A stretch of 64,000 bases of DNA from Micropterix aruncella (taxonomy: Eukaryota > Arthropoda > Insecta > Lepidoptera > Micropterigidae), in assembly GCA_944548615.1 (NCBI GenBank), contig OX155957.1:27674935-27738934 (forward strand), written 5' to 3'. Positions within the stretch are counted from its first letter, which is position 1; every line of letters begins with the position of its first letter. Under the pieces are notes generated by a model. It saw nothing but the letters and a program-made list of their open reading frames with translations, was not told the DNA's origin and searched no databases. Both the position numbers and the translations under genes were made by a program. This document shows, piece by piece, positions 38,417 through 50,500 of the stretch.

Positions 38417-39767
38417 TTAGTAAGATATCCAGATCGTGCTTACGGTAAATTTTGTTTACTAGGTAGGTACTGATAGATTGGTTGCATAAAGTTAACATTA
38501 GATGCTAAAAACTCAAATAGTTTTACTCAAATAACATTAGATCCTAAAAAATCTAAAAGTTCTTAAAATTAGACTTACCAATGGTAAACAGGATGTTTGT
38601 CAGTATGAAAATAAGTAGGCATGCAATTTCTTATAGTTTTTCTTAAAAGTAAAGGAATTTGCTTTAAAATATATGAAACAGGAAAAATCAAATTTCTCCG
38701 TTCGTAGTGATCGTTAAAGGGAGAAACGAATAACCGCATATTTTGTAAATGCTTAGTATTATAATTATGCTGAACAGAAATTTTATAGGTATTGCATAAT
38801 TATACGATAAAAAATAATGTATTAGCCGGTAGTATATTACCAATGTATTGTTTTCAAAAAACGCTTTAACTGTCTTTAAAACTACTTATGTTTTTAAATT
38901 ATGTACTGTAGAACCGTGGTCCGATCTAAATATGTTTTAAACTTATTGCCATATGTGGTAGGATATTTCTCATTATCTATTTTGTCTATAGATAAAGTAG
39001 ACAATAAGCAAATAGATCTGCATGCAGCGGCATTTTTTCTAAGGATCGTGAAGGCACTCATCTGAATGAAATATAATACTAATTTCGTTACTTCCTTATC
39101 ATTTGTCTTCAATTTGTTTGTTAACTCTATGCTCCCTCAGTTTGCATACTTTATAATAGCTTAACTCTCCCCTGTAGGTTTTATTAAAAATTATGTAGGT
39201 CTTCGGAGAATTTAGGTTTACAATGGTAGAATTTAGAAACCGTACCAGAAAATCGGAACTATTATAGCCGATATAAAACCAGTCTAATCGAAGAGAAGAA
39301 AACAAAAGAGTTTGAAAATCGAATGAAAATAAATTATCGCGCTTATTATAACCAATACATAGAACAGCGACGCATTGTAGTCGCTTCACGGACGAAATTG
39401 GGAAAGTAAATGATACCGTGTATCAACCAGTTTTTTTATTTTTCTGAGTGCATGATCATAAGCGTAAATGAGTTCATTCTCATTCATATGTGTGGACTAT
39501 ATTGTACTGCCCAATGCATGCATTTAGACGTATTTACAACTCATATGTAATGATATGAAAAGTACCCAAGTGGGAGTTAAAATATATTCAAGTGCAGTTA
39601 TTTGCACGATTAAAAAGTACGTAATTAAAGTCTGTTAGGGATTTTTGACTACAAATGGCTGAAAAGTAGTATTTTAAGAATTCTTCTACCATCATGTATA
39701 TAAGTTAAGTATTTATAAGTTAAGAATTTATAAGTATCTATATAAGTTAAGGTAAGTATTTTTAAGT
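38417..39767. other. unassigned AT-rich intergenic stretch
   Basis: Minus-strand frames at 38894-39112 and 39099-39389 have no recognised family; they may be decayed element coding sequence. Confidence 0.35.
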
Positions 39768-41075
39768 TCATAGGTATATATAAGTATTCTCGTAAAATAC
39801 TAGCCAGGTGTGATTGGGGACGTTATCCATCGGCGACTGTATTTCGAGCAATATGGATAGAAAATATTCGCAATTACAGCGCTTGGAGTGTTATCATGTA
39901 GTTTAACTCTTTTTTTGGGTAGGTGCATAGTTTTCTGGATTGAATCAGACATATAATTTTATTTATTTATTTATTTAGTAGTAACACATCTAGTAAAAAG
40001 TTAATGTCATATTTGATTAAGATGTTAGCAAGAAATTGATGCGACATTATTTTTATGATTGACACAGTCGCCTAACTAGGCCTAGGCCTGTTCTAAGGCA
40101 GACTTTTAATTATGATATTAAGTGTGCACTGTCAACTTAATCTATAATTAGTACTTATTTTTAAAACTACAAATATTTACGTAGGTATATACAAATATGG
40201 ATAGATACTTATATACATCTATAGATAAAATATATATCCATGTATGCACACATACACATACATATATTTATACGAAAATAATAATAAAACCAAAATAAAT
40301 AAAATAAAAACTAAAATAATATACATATATAAATCAATTACATATTGATATGACGCTCACATACCTATAATAGTCATTTAAAATTATCATGGAAAAACTA
40401 AATATCATGGAAAAACTAAGTACTAAATACTATCATTCAAAATACAACAGTCAACATATTCCCTAAACCGTCCCTACCCACCTCCAACAACCAATCCGTT
40501 AGAGATTTTTTAAAAGTGGATGTGTTCTCACTACTTTTAATTGCGTCGGGAAGATTGTTATACATTCTAGGGCCAATGAACGTGAAATGGCGCTGGCCAA
40601 ATGTTGTGTAAGATCTTGGCACCAACATATCACCAGTTCTTGTTGCTCTCGTCTTTCCAAATCGTTGATTATAAGGTGTCATTTTATTTTTAGTATATAT
40701 TAGGGCCATGCGAACATAAAGCTGTCTTACATCCAAAACCCCGGACTGGATGTAAAGAGTGTCTGACGGAAATCGATATGGTTTACGTGCGATTATTTTT
40801 AAAATACATTTTTGCGCTACTTCTAGAGGGTGTAGAGTGGACCTTGTACAACCGCCCCATCCTATAATACCATAGCATAACCATAGCATAACCTACCTAT
40901 TTATGTGCCTGCGAATAAACATAAACATAAACAACCTTCGTTTCATAGCAAATTCACGAGCTTCTCATCCGTATATTTATTTATTTATTTGTTCTTCAGA
41001 AAACATACAGCGGTTCATTGATTATTACAAATTATATCATTCTTGCTTGTAATTATCGAATTGGCGGCTAAAATA
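39768..41075 (-). repeat. family D repeat, copy 2, interrupted by a LINE
   Basis: 39768-39955 and 40905-41075 match the two halves of 17700-18085 in reverse complement. The intervening ~950 bp is a LINE insertion absent from copy 1. A short piece of the repeat near the junction is missing or altered. Confidence 0.85.
39957..40900 (-). pseudogene. 5'-truncated LINE encoding an RT polyprotein C-terminus
   Basis: The minus-strand frame 40889-40437 (150 codons) begins near YGIIGWGGCTRSTLHPLEVA and continues through QKCILKIIARKPYRFPSDTL and FTFIGPRMYNNLPDAIK, a typical post-RT C-terminus of insect LINEs. It is followed by an AT-rich 3' UTR and a TTTA-unit tail at the left end (39956-39977 on +). 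There is no RT catalytic core. This frame is unbroken for 150 codons, so it is younger than the LINE at 15050. Confidence 0.8.
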
Positions 41076-42904
41076 TGATGTACTTCGATATTAATTTCAT
41101 TTAATTCAATTATATTTTGATAATTTATCGTAGGTATAAGGAAATAATGTAAGACTGTAATCTATACGGCAGGAAACAATTAATCGGCCAGTGAAACATT
41201 GTACCTACCAAGATATAGGGGATAGGTTATGAAAGAGAGATGGGACATTTATATCATAGTTTATTGTTTCGTTTCATTTTCGATCTGTTTGTTACATATA
41301 TGTATATTATGCCTATTTCCTAGTAGTTAAGTGAGTTGTGAACAACCTCGCTGAATTTAGGTTGCTTCATCTAAAATATGTCGATATCTTGAATTCGACC
41401 GTTGTATGTGGTCATCAAATGGCACATACTAGTTTTAGGCGTAGCTACATAGTCCTGACTAGTGGGACTTCGAACGTACGTGGAGAGCGAACCATTCTAG
41501 TTTGAATATATAGCTTGAATTAAACCTCTCTGCAACTTGCGTAAGCTGCTTGCAAATGATCCTACGTAAAGTCTCGACTCCCACGCCTAAAACTCCTCAA
41601 TTAGAAGGTCGATCGACGCCCGGACGCCTGTTCAGGATAATTTGCAAGTCGAAGTACGTCCGCGGACGCCAATCAAGATCGCAGTCAGGCATAACAAGTC
41701 CAATTAAAATTAAGAGACGGCACGAGATTATAAATCTCCCCAGCTCGCCCAACCCCCCCCCCCCCCCCTCCCCCGAATCGTCGGGAAACTTCCGCTGAAA
41801 CTTGCCAAGTGAGAACCGCGAGGGGGAAATGTGAACATGGAGGAATGTCCTCTAATCAATTATTGGGGGAAGGGGGGATGTGGCGATTATTTTTTGGCGG
41901 GAAAATATTTACGTTTGGGAATATTTAAAATTTCCCAGTTTGCGAAATTGTCATGCAATAAGTCAGTGGCAAAAACCGATTGTATTACCGGGGCGCACTT
42001 GCATGGGTGCAATATTTGGTCTCTCAGCGCACCATTCTCGCTAATTAAACAATAGATCAGCTGCATACGAGTCATCACGTAATGCAAGCGTTGGCGCTTC
42101 CTTATAAAGCGAAAATAAAATAAAAACCGGCACCTTTATATAAATATAATCAAAACAAATGGCGTTGCTCACCAATTTAAAGGACGATCGCCTCCCTCCG
42201 TTCGCCCGTTCAAAATCAAAACACAAATCGCACTCAAACTCAAAATAACACAAATCACACAAAATCAAAAGAAAACACAATCCGTTCAGCTGCACAAAAA
42301 TCACTAATTCCAAGATTCCGATAATTGAATGTTGAACACAACAATGTTGTCGAATCGTAGGTGTTTACATCTACGTGACAGCAAGCCGGAGTCGCTGAGA
42401 AAATCAAACGGAGGTTTTACCGCTGTACCGCACGGAACCGGCGCCGCCGAAACACTGCCCGAGCAGCCGCCACTGAGCGCCACTTCAGCAACTTGCTGCA
42501 GACGGAGGCGGCGCGAAACCGCAAGCGAATTTAGCGCTGCCTAGCGCTCGGTAGCAGAAGCATTTCTAACTGGTTGGAGTCTTCGCTTATATTGCTCGAC
42601 TATAAGAACAGATGGTGCTGTAAATCATAATAAGAACTATTTGTAATAATCGCAACTGATAAACCTGTATTAATTAATGTAATTTCCTACTGTATTATTT
42701 GATGTAGCATATGTAATTCTGGAATATCAATTATGATTAATTTTAACAGTTTGATTGGATTTTTACTGGCGCGATAACGTTTCAGACCGCCTAATAAGTT
42801 TACGTCAGAGGCCGACGCAGTGTCTAGGGAAAATAAAGTATCGAGTATTTTATTAACGATAAATATCGAAATCAAAACGTCGACACCATAAAATATTCGG
42901 GGGG
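41076..42904. other. unassigned stretch with poly-C run and GC-rich island
   Basis: A C-run lies near 41752-41768. Bases 42340-42560 are GC- and CpG-rich. No coding exon was recognised. As the nearest GC island upstream of the Girdin gene it could be regulatory. Confidence 0.35.
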
Positions 42905-43291
42905 CGCCAGTTTTGCATGCGGCAAACTTGCACAAATGTCACTTTTGACAGCTCAAAATTTGTTGAGGGCAGATTTGCAGGAGGCAACCTTGCAGGCGGC
43001 AACCTTCAGTACAGTTTTTAAGTTTTTCTGTTAGGTTAGGTTAGGTTAGGTTTTTCTTTCCCTAAAATCGAAGTGACATTAATTACCGGCATCCTTGTAG
43101 TGGATGACTTTTATACATCAAACTAAACATTAAAAAAATGTTTTAAGATTTTCTGTTAGGTTAGGTTAGGTTCTCGAAACGTCAGTTTGACGTTTGCAAA
43201 CTGCCTTCTGCAAGATTGCCTTCTGCAAAACTGCCGCCTGCAAGAATGCCGTCTGCAAGATTGCCGTCTGCAAATTTGCCTTCTGCAAGTT
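42905..43291. mobile_element. foldback-like element: inverted arrays of 15-bp units around two TTAGG tracts
   Basis: The right side (43194-43291) has about six to seven 15-bp units of the type GCAAGATTGCCTTCT. The left side (42910-43007) has the same units in reverse complement (GGAGGCAACCTTGCA type), interrupted by ~35 bp. Between them, a TTTTCTG-plus-TTAGG motif occurs twice (four units at 43031-43050, three at 43156-43170). Inverted termini made of short tandem repeats resemble FB/Galileo-type foldback transposons. No coding capacity. Confidence 0.6.
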
Positions 43292-43856
43292 TGATGGGAC
43301 CCAAATATTCAAGTAATGCATCTAATTAATCATTTAAAACAAAGTAGCCGGAATAAGAGGCCTGGGGCGAGGATGAATATATAGGCTTCATTTTTTTGTG
43401 TTTGGTTTTAGAAATACTCTACTAAAAGACGTAATAGTGAAGATCCCTGGTAAAAGACGCATGAAATTATGGCACTATTGAAGTGAGGCGAAAAATTAAA
43501 TGTATCTAGAATAAAAACTGGTCCAGAGTATATAACAACATCGATTATGAAGATTTTTTGGTGGCATGGTATACTTTAAACTTCTAATACAATCTAAAAA
43601 GATCTAACATGCGAAAATTGCATTTCATAAAAAAATAATAAACCCGGCGATGCTCGGGTATCCGCTCTTTTCCCTTCCCACTCTTACGTCTCCCCCCCCC
43701 CCCTCCCCATTCCCATGGCCTATGTTACCCACCGTTTCTATAGCTATCTCTATTCAAAAAATCACATCGGTTCATTGGTCCATTTCAACTTCCTACTTTT
43801 TATTTACAAAATTTTCATGGCGGTCGGTTTTACGGTATAGTAGTTAATATGCTACA

Positions 43857-43870
43857 GCGCCATCTAGTGG
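43857..43870 (+). promoter_or_regulatory. CTCF-consensus-like motif 1
   Basis: GCGCCATCTAGTGG fits the CTCF core consensus at all positions. It lies in a repeat upstream of the Girdin gene. Confidence 0.4.
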
Positions 43871-43977
43871 CGAGTTACAATAAAAGGGCTAGCGCGAAAA
43901 TATTATCCATTCTCAAATAAGTATGCATACCAATTTTTAGGGCATCGATTGAACGGTATAGAAGTTGATGTCCTGCA

Positions 43978-43991
43978 GCGCCATCTAGTGG
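43978..43991 (+). promoter_or_regulatory. CTCF-consensus-like motif 2
   Basis: Identical 14-bp motif in the same orientation, 121 bp downstream of motif 1. Confidence 0.4.
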
Positions 43992-44299
43992 CGAGTTGCA
44001 ACAAAGCGAAATACTCGTTATGAGAGGTGCTCGTAATGAGAGGTTCGACTGTATATTTTTACAAAATCTATTTCGTATAAAATAAAATCAGTTTTTTGTG
44101 TTCTAGAGACCTTAAAGAATACTAGCCACAAAAAAACATAATCCGGACAAAAAACGTGCATACCTACATGTTTTTTCAATTATTTTTTCGACCTTTTGGC
44201 TGTACGGTACTCTATTTACATAAGGCTCAATGAAGACAATCACATAAAAATCAGTGATAACTATTATACGTACCTCCTCACTTACCGAATACGAGTATT

Positions 44300-44539
44300 T
44301 TAGTATCGAGTATAAAATGAGAAGTATCGATGTCAAATAGGTATCGGCATATGAAGTACATCCCTAGCAGTGTCAAACAAGAAAGGATTCGTGTTGTGGT
44401 TTTTCAAGCAATTTTCGCGCAGATGTTTACTCCTAATCGTGAAATTACGCGTTCGAATCGTTGTTTTCGCGGTGTGCGATGGTGCGAGATGGGCGATCGC
44501 GCCTCCGTTCGCGGTAAATTGTCCTAACATCGAACCGCC
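44300..44539 (+). promoter_or_regulatory. putative Girdin promoter and 5' UTR region
   Basis: CpG-rich from about 44410. A TATAAAA sits near 44310 and a DRE-like TATCGATG near 44325. An upstream ATG at 44423 would open a short frame ending at 44527, just before the start codon, so a regulatory uORF is possible if transcription starts upstream. The true start site cannot be fixed from sequence alone. Confidence 0.35.
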
Positions 44540-44596
44540 ATGGCAGCGTCCGCCAGCGAAGTGGAGGAGTTCATGGAGAGCCCTCTCGTATCGTGG
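44540..44596 (+). CDS. Girdin exon 1 (residues 1-19)
   Basis: The start codon sits in a good context (AACCGCCATGG). It encodes the beginning of the HOOK domain, with EEFMESPLVSW corresponding to the conserved EQFMTSPLVTW-like start of vertebrate CCDC88 proteins. The donor is TGG|GTTAGT. Splicing to 54465 keeps phase 0 and gives SW-LGSCLPQPERL, matching family spacing; reading through the donor does not. The 19-codon first exon followed by a ~9.9-kb intron is typical of genes with regulatory first introns. Confidence 0.85.
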
Positions 44597-47500
44597 GTTA
44601 GTACACTCGATGGCTGTTCATTTTTACCTTTTACCTCTGGCGAAGTGAGCGTTCCGGGTGAGCGAATGTCGCTCGCGCGCATTCCAATCGATCCTTTTCC
44701 CAGACGGGTCGACACACTCGCGAATCTCGATCTCTCGCCACATCTCATAGGTAATTGCCTTTTGTTCTGTTTGGGAATGTTGCGTTACGTAAATGAAAGC
44801 AACTCGCTTCCAAATCGGAAGTCAGCCAATTTAAAACACTGCGAAATTTAAAAAATAAAAACTACAGACTGATCAAACATTCCTTATTTAAATTTTCTAA
44901 AAATTCCCTCAAGTTCCAACATTTTTTAAGAATCTCGAATGCTTTTGGTTTTTGACGTAGAAATCTCTTTAAAACTACTCTAGTACCCTAAGTTGAAGAA
45001 TGACAACATCATGTTGACTCTGTTTTCATTATTTTTATCTATATGAGGTAACCCTCCATTTCAGAAATCGGTATTAATGCAGTTCAAACTTCTACATGAT
45101 AATTTAATGTCACCCCACTATATTCATCACACTGATTCCGAATCTGTAAAAATCTTTGCTCTATCTATAAATAAGCGAGATATAGGCATTTAAAGAAACG
45201 TCAAACACCTATATTTTCGTAGTTTGTTAGTTTTTTTTATAAACAATTCATAAACACCTATATTGCGGCAGGTTTTGTAATTTTTTTTACTTGATCGCCT
45301 AACATCAATGTATTCAGGTTTCATCCATGTATGTTCTCCGTTTCTTTATTCCACCATAACTTCTAAACACCTAAACCAATTTATAAGTATGTGGTATTGT
45401 TAGAATCATTATGCTATCTCGAGTATCATAGGGTATATGTACTGTCCAAATATCAAGTAAATAGTTGTCGAAATGCCCAAATCTTTAAATGTCAATAAAT
45501 TTACATAAATATGTCGTTTTTAGTGTCAAATGAAAGGTCCGATTGGGTTAATCTCGAATCCTTTCATAACAATAAATATTTCATAAAAATAATTATAAAT
45601 ACGGTAGTTCACTTTTTGTAACCGCAGTCATGTTTTTTATAGTTTTTTTTTATTTTAAGAAATATGGCAGAGTTAGCTAAACTGCATAAATTCCCTTCTG
45701 GTTTTTGACGTAGAAACGTCTTTAAAATTCTTGGAGTACTGGTCCTCCACAAAGTTAGAGAATGACAAAATCACATCAACTTTGTTTACATTATTTTTAT
45801 CTGTATGGGGTAACCCATTTTATAACACATTTCTATAGTCCATAAAAAACTACAAAATTGTTTCATATGAAGAGAGTGCAGATAAAGGGGGTAGTTTCTC
45901 TGCAACTCGGTAGATGCCTCTGTTTGGCAATTTTATTGACCGTCTTGGTATGCTCATGCGCACCGTTGAAGTTAAGTAAAACTATATAAACGCTACAGCA
46001 ATCAGTGCAGAAGTTCAAGATTCCAAATCCATTTCAGTCCAAGCATAGCAATACGTCTTTCAGATGGCCTGTTGACTGTCCAAACAAATCGGCCATTATG
46101 CAGTGCATTGGCTAGTTGCACCAGTCTCCCCCTCCCCCCCCCCCCTCCAATGGTGCTGTATGTGCCTACGTCAGTTCGGCAGATGGTGGTACAATAGGAA
46201 ATAGCTGCGGGATCGCAGATAGGGATAGGGTACATGTAGCTAGTCCACAGCCTGAAAAAAATATGAATTGTGGACTCTCTAATCAAGGAGTCTATGCACA
46301 TACAGAAGTATTTTGTTCCTGAGATGTTTGCTAGCTGACCGACTTTACTATGTTAACGCCAGTTGGATCATTAAGACCTCCTCAATCAACTCAAGGTACA
46401 AATCCTATCCAGTAGCCTCCTCAGAGATGGTCGGCCCCGGAAAGGACTCCCCCTGTCAGTTCCTCTAGGGGATGTCCTTCGGGTGCTACTGGGCGGTTTT
46501 GTGCATCATTCGGCGTCAGCCAATCGACTGTGCTTTCCGGCAAATAACTGGAGGGGTCTGGAAACTATTTTATATGTTTTGTAAACAGCGGGGTTGAATG
46601 TTGACCTGATTTTACCCACCGCAGATAAAGACCGCATAAGCGACTTTGAATCCGCAACCAGACTGGAGGCCGGATAAATCGGCCAAATCTATTAGTGAGG
46701 GCATGAGGTCTGCCGACTGTACACACTTCCCAGTGCCTCGCGGTGAGACATTGGACTCTCATGAACTTGTTCGCGTTGCTAGACGGTGGACTATTTCATC
46801 CCTAAGTCTTCACGTTCATTCTAGGTTGAATTAACAATCGAATATCATACCTTCCTGCTCGGTTTTGCTGACGGGTTTGCTCTTTGTAGATGACCACTCA
46901 CAAATGGCCAACTATACTAGTTGACAGTGCAAGAAACCAGTAGAGTTCATGTATAACAGTTCCTTCTCGTGTGTGCAAAAGCCTAACATGCCGATCTTTG
47001 AAGGGGGAGGAATAAGTATTTTGCTGAATCAGAGGGTAGTAAACGTAATTGCCATGATCTATTTTTATTGCCTCCAGTTCAAATCGACGACAATGTCATA
47101 GAGTATTCAAGAGTTGTAAAAACTTGAGATTATTTATTGGCCAAACTCTTTCATGGCTGACACAAATTACTGAAATCAGTAATCACTGCAACGGTTACAA
47201 AAAATCCTACCAGCTGATAATGTAAAGCAGACCTTAGTCACAGTATAACGAGTTAGAAGCAGTGGCAGGGCGATGCGGGGATAGGGTGCAAGGGAAGTAA
47301 CGTAATCTTGCTGAACGCCTTACGCTCGGACATTACGCAGGGGTGGAGATTGGCAAAATTCTCGAAGGTTTGATAAATCTGCATCCACGGAGTAGCGGCC
47401 ATATACTAGCCCTTAGGACTCATGTTTTCGGTCACTTCAATTTCAATTTTGTTCTAAAACAAGGTACTGTCTGGTATATTGTGCCTTAGTGCAAACTCTG

Positions 47501-50500
47501 CTACTACCCGTACTGACGACAGTTGATAACTTTTGTCTGACTGACTAGTGGTTAGGTTGCCTGATCTTAAATTGTAAGGTTCCGGGCTCGATTCCCGACT
47601 GGGTCACCATTTTCCGTTGGGATAAAATTAACAGAAATGCATTTCAATTCTGTGGATCGAATACAATAACAAGAAACACACTTTTACACATGTTACATGT
47701 TACATGCACACATACAAATATATACTTAATAGTAGGGTTGCTTGTATGGTTGTATGAGATTGTCATATGATAATAAACCCGCCCGCCCATTGTGAAATTT
47801 CACAATAAAGAGTCCAAACAAACTTTTGCATTCCTCTTACAATGCACTAGAATAAAATCTTACTTGACTGGACCCCAGAGATGCTGAAATTGTATATAAA
47901 TGCCTTTCAGCATACAGTTCCAGATCCAGCAATCTTTCAAAAACATTCCACTCCAAAACCTTTCTCAATAATCGAGAAAGCTCGGATTGGATTCTGGAGC
48001 TCCATTCGGCCTCTAAGCAGTATCATTTTCCTGAACGTCTCGGATGCACAGCTCTCTATCCAGATATTACTCTGTACCCTCTGTCTTGGAAGATGGCCCT
48101 AGTTGGAGAATTAATGTGAATGAAATATCCCCAAAAACCTTTAATACAAACTTAATAAATAAAATGATATTGCAAATGCCGTCACCCAGAATGGCTTCAT
48201 CGCCTTCACGTAGTGTAAGTTGACGCTCGTGGCCTGCCAGCTAAATTCCTGTTTTAGCTCTTTAACCGCTGGGAAGCCAATACCACGGATCGGTCGTTAT
48301 CTATTGTGATAAAATACAAACGGAGCTGCCATGGAATTCACCGACCAAAAATCGGGCCCATCATATATAATTATTACACTTCTGGGAGGTGAACGGTGGA
48401 TTCCGGACTAACGACCGGCTGTGGTAGGTTTAGGACAGCTGTCTTGCCACATGTGAGCGTTCACCTTACCACCCATTCACTCGCCCTTCGAAGCCATAGA
48501 ATTTGAAATGCAGAAATCGCGGTTTTAGATAATTTTTCTAGAAAGGAGTTGATTATTTTCCTGGAGAGACCAAGATCTTTAAAAAGGTGAAACAAAGATT
48601 TAGCTGGCAGGCCACGAGCGCCTACTTGCACCGCGTGAAGGTGAACAGTGAAGCCGTTCCGGGTGACGGCATTTGCGAGATCATGGTATTTATTTAATTT
48701 GTACTCGTGGTCTTTTGGGATATTTGATTCCCATGGAACAGTTAATTCTACGATAAGGATCATCTTCCGAGAAAGAGAGTAAAGAGATATATCTGGAGCA
48801 GGGCTGTGCATCGGAGACTTTCAGGGAATTTATACTGCTTAGAGGGGGAATTTATACTGCGGGTGCACGATCTTCGTATTTATGCAATTATATGCAGTAA
48901 AACTCACCTTCATAAGCCACTGTTATACATTATAAGCCACTATTATACATTAGCAAGCATGCGCTAACACCCCCTACAAACAAATTTTCGAGGGTTGAAA
49001 ACATGGCGTCGTGAGGTACATTTCCAAGGCTGGCTCTCTAAGGGTTAAAGATCTTGGTCTATCAAGGAAAATAATCAACTCATTCCTAGAAAAAACTGCA
49101 ATTTTGGATTCTCAAGTCTTATGATTTCGAAGAGGAGGGAATAGGTGAACTCGCAAGCGGCAAGATGGCTGTCCTAAACCTACCATAGCCGGTCATCAGT
49201 CTGGGGTCCACCTTTCCTCTCCCAGAAGTGTATTAATAATATTATGATGGGCCCGGCTCCGGTCTGTGAATTCCATGGCAGCTCCGATTGTATTTATTAT
49301 ATACTTCTGTAACTTATGTATTGCAACCATGTGACTTTGTGGTGTTATATTCTAGAATTGTTTTCTCCAAGTCGTCTTCAATTAACAAAAATCGGCTTAC
49401 GGGCTGCTTGCCGCGTGGGGTAAAATTCAGGCGGCATTGAGGGGTGCAGTGGCCGGTTAATGTGGTAACATTCGAAAGGTTAAAGAATTCACTTCTCTAT
49501 TTTATTGCAAATTTTTACCTCCTTGCTCATGACCCTGTTGTCTTTCTAATTTCAGCTAAGGTAAATAATGTTATCAGTCTTTTTGGCCGATTTCCGAAGA
49601 ATTCGAATACTATCGCGGTTGTTTAGTATAGGTTTTACTGCGTGACGTTAGCACATGTCATTTTGGCGTTTTTGCAGCCCTGAGCAACAACGCCAAAATG
49701 TTAGCTGCCAGCAAACTTATGCGACATAGTAAATAAAATACAAACGGAGCTGCCATGGAATTCACCGACCAGAGTCGGGCCCATCATAATACTATTTTTT
49801 TTTACACTTCTGGGGGGTGAGCAGTGGATTCCGGACTTACGAACCGGCTGTGGTAGGTTTAGGACAGCTGTCTTGCCACATGTGAGCGTTCACCTTACCA
49901 CCCATTCACTCCCCCTTCGAAGCCATAGAATTTGAGATGCAGAAATCGCGGTTTTAGATAATTTTTCTAGAAAGGAGTTGATTATTTTCCTGGAGAGACC
50001 AAGATCTTTAAAAAGGTGAAACAAAGATTTAGCTGGCAGGCCACGAGCGCCTACTACCACCGCGTGAAGGTGAACAGTGAAGCCGTTCCGGGTGACGGCA
50101 TTTGCGAGGTCATGGTATTTATTTAATTTGTACTCGTGGTCTTTTGGGATATTTGATTCCCATGGAACAGTTAATTCTACGATAAGGACCATCTTCCGAG
50201 ATAGAAAGTAAAGAGTTATATCTGGACGCAGGGCTGTGCATCCGAGACTTGCAGGGAATTTATACTGCTTAGAGACCGAATCGACCTCCATAATCCAATC
50301 TGAAGCTTTCTCGATTATTGAGAAAGGTTTTGCAGTGAGATGTTTTTTGCCTTTAGAGCCAACCCGCACAAACTGTATTGGGGGTTTGGAGGATACTGTG
50401 GAACCCTTGTTGGCACGAGCCACTGAGAGGCTAAGTACCTCGCGAATAACAAAGCAAGGACTTTGTCGTGGCGGTAAGTGTACCGTCCTTGATCCAAGGC

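Larger units (their letters stand above)
43620..44010 (+). repeat. interspersed repeat carrying two CTCF-like motifs
   Basis: Begins near AAACCCGGCGATGCTCGGGT, has a C-run at 43691-43702, and contains two similar blocks about 121 bp apart, each with CAGCGCCATCTAGTGGCGAG. It has the look of a widespread mobile repeat of unassigned class. It ends about 530 bp upstream of the Girdin start codon. Confidence 0.55.
47850..49300 (+). pseudogene. RLE retrotransposon fragment, + strand, split by a TTAA insertion
   Basis: The left part (about 47850-48265) encodes decayed sequence from the zinc-knuckle-proximal region (DWTPEMLKLYINAFQHT) to LFHLF-like codons. The right part (49045-49300) resumes with KDLGLSR and runs through the 3' UTR (ATTCCATGGCAGCTCCGATT). 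The two halves meet at a TTAA; deleting 48266-49044 and one TTAA restores the codon order LFKDLG. It is the only + oriented copy and the most diverged large one, with large internal deletions. Confidence 0.85.

Noticed and set aside
38894..39389. Two minus-strand frames as a chemoreceptor-like gene
   Set aside because: No receptor signature could be seen, frames are short and interrupted, and the context is repeat-rich.
43031..43170. True telomere or telomere-proximal array
   Set aside because: Only four and three TTAGG units are present, inside an interspersed element, so this is an interstitial tract.
44597..44851. Read-through extension of the first Girdin exon to 103 codons
   Set aside because: The family alignment requires the chain to pass from SPLVSW directly to the exon 2 sequence. 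A donor (GTTAGT) follows that Trp codon and restores phase 0; the later GTAATT donor near 44751 would be out of phase.
47881..48102. 73-codon + strand frame as an independent small gene
   Set aside because: Its sequence (YINAFQHTVPDP, SIIEKA) is decayed RLE-retrotransposon coding sequence.
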